NCBI GenBank assembly: GCA_011171075.1
Contig: DUFD01000024.1
Location: 1 to 49,691, forward strand
Source of the DNA: Dehalococcoidia bacterium
GTDB taxonomy: Bacteria; Chloroflexota; Dehalococcoidia; Dehalococcoidales; Fen-1064
Length of the DNA stretch: 49,691 bases
Direction of reading: 5' to 3'
The position numbers were made by a program, and so were the translations under genes. This document shows positions 49,293-49,691 of this stretch, one piece after another. Within the stretch, counting starts at the first letter, position 1, and the number at the start of each line of letters is the position of its first letter. The notes under the pieces are model-generated. The model was not told the origin of the DNA and ran no database searches. It saw only the letters and a program-made list of their open reading frames with translations.

Positions 49293-49691
49293 AGATTGCC
49301 GTTTCCGCCGCTGGTCCCACCCTGGATGACGAGGTCGACCCCCGTTTCGGGCGCTGCCAGTATTTTATCATTGCCGATCCGGAAACAATGGCATTCGAGG
49401 CGATGGACAACTCCAGTGCCATGGCCGCCGGTGGAGCCGGTATTGCCGCCGCCCAGACAATTGTCGACAAGGGTGTGAAGGCAGTCCTGACCGGAAACTG
49501 CGGTCCAAATGCCTATGAGGTACTGTCCGCCGCTGGCACCGAAGTAATAACGGGTGTTTCCGGTAAGGTAAAGGATGCTATCGAAGGCTACCAAACAGGA
49601 AAGTACAAGCCAAGCGCTCAGGCCAGCGTGCCCGACCACTTTGGTACGGGGGCTACGCCAGAGATGGGAGGCGGCTTCGGCATGGGAGGGG
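49289..49691 (+). CDS. NifX/NifB-family dinitrogenase iron-molybdenum cofactor-binding-type protein (partial)
   Basis: Opens at ATG 49289 (GAGGAATC upstream, overlapping the previous stop) and is cut at the window end after 134 residues. MKIAVSAAGPTLDDEVDPRFGRC and the later GGAGIAAAQTIVDKGVKAVLTG (both split here in description) match the Di-nitro_Fe-Mo family. Residues Asp-Pro-Arg-Phe-Gly-Arg-Cys hold the cluster-binding Cys. No nitrogenase gene is present; stand-alone members bind Fe-S or Fe-Mo clusters of unknown use. The Gly-rich end just before the cut is typical of the linker in this group. Confidence 0.88.
   Translation, partial: MKIAVSAAGPTLDDEVDPRFGRCQYFIIADPETMAFEAMDNSSAMAAGGAGIAAAQTIVDKGVKAVLTGNCGPNAYEVLSAAGTEVITGVSGKVKDAIEGYQTGKYKPSAQASVPDHFGTGATPEMGGGFGMGG

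Noticed and set aside
49289-49691. Evidence for nitrogen fixation
   Set aside because: A NifX/NifB-like protein alone is common in non-fixing anaerobes; no nifHDK genes are in view.
1-49691. tRNA, rRNA, CRISPR arrays or insertion sequences
   Set aside because: No clover-leaf, repeat-spacer array, transposase or terminal inverted repeat pair could be recognised by reading either strand.

Overview
The window reads as a chromosomal segment of an uncultured anaerobic or microaerobic monoderm bacterium. My best guess is a Dehalococcoidia-type Chloroflexota. This rests on gene content, not on a marker gene: three DegV fatty-acid-binding paralogues, PlsY, a MetV/MetF/MvhD one-carbon module beside an archaeal-type split glutamate synthase, DUF166 and DUF1847 proteins, several acyl-CoA enzymes and a heliorhodopsin. 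No rRNA, tRNA, CRISPR array, transposase or phage gene was seen. Coding density is high, and many start regions have clear TTGACA-type promoters with 16-18 nt spacers.

Layout. 1-2100: thiolase 3' end, a molbindin and an acetoacetate decarboxylase in an AT-richer stretch that carries three short terminator-like hairpin repeats. 2100-10500: mostly minus strand, with DegV + metallophosphoesterase, two small plus-strand proteins, DUF1847, a Fe-S aldo/keto reductase, DUF998, PlsY, a second DegV behind a promoter overlapped by a perfect palindrome, and an MFS exporter. 10700-13200: flavoprotein, two MaoC-like hydratase subunits and a PfkB kinase. 13190-16750: metallophosphoesterase and a K+ uptake module (membrane TrkA_C protein, TrkH, TrkA). 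16780-20200: DUF166, MFS, class C beta-lactamase-like hydrolase. 20600-28250: a tightly packed operon of MvhD, MetV, MetF, two FMN/Fe-S glutamate-synthase-type subunits and a class II amidotransferase-GXGXG protein. 28256-41000: a hybrid PAS histidine kinase, CoA transferase, catalase, a minus-strand operon led by heliorhodopsin (heliorhodopsin, DegV, STAS protein, FAD oxidoreductase), and a methionine sulfoxide reductase A whose catalytic residue is encoded by in-frame TGA. 41000-45300: DUF998, two acyl-CoA dehydrogenases and a hotdog-type protein. 45400-49691: Fur, FeoA, FeoB, then DUF134, two glycine-rich DUF5320-type proteins and a NifX/NifB-like protein cut by the window end.

The most interesting part is 33-41 kb. 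A light-responsive membrane protein heads an operon behind a leader of about 250 nt. It sits between a catalase and an apparent selenocysteine MsrA, with a large hybrid sensor kinase nearby. I infer a light/oxidative-stress response island; the gene identities are well supported, the functional link is inference. The second notable system is the one-carbon/glutamate-synthase operon, where a MetVF-MvhD reductase module is fused genetically to a split glutamate synthase with one apparently degenerate FMN subunit.
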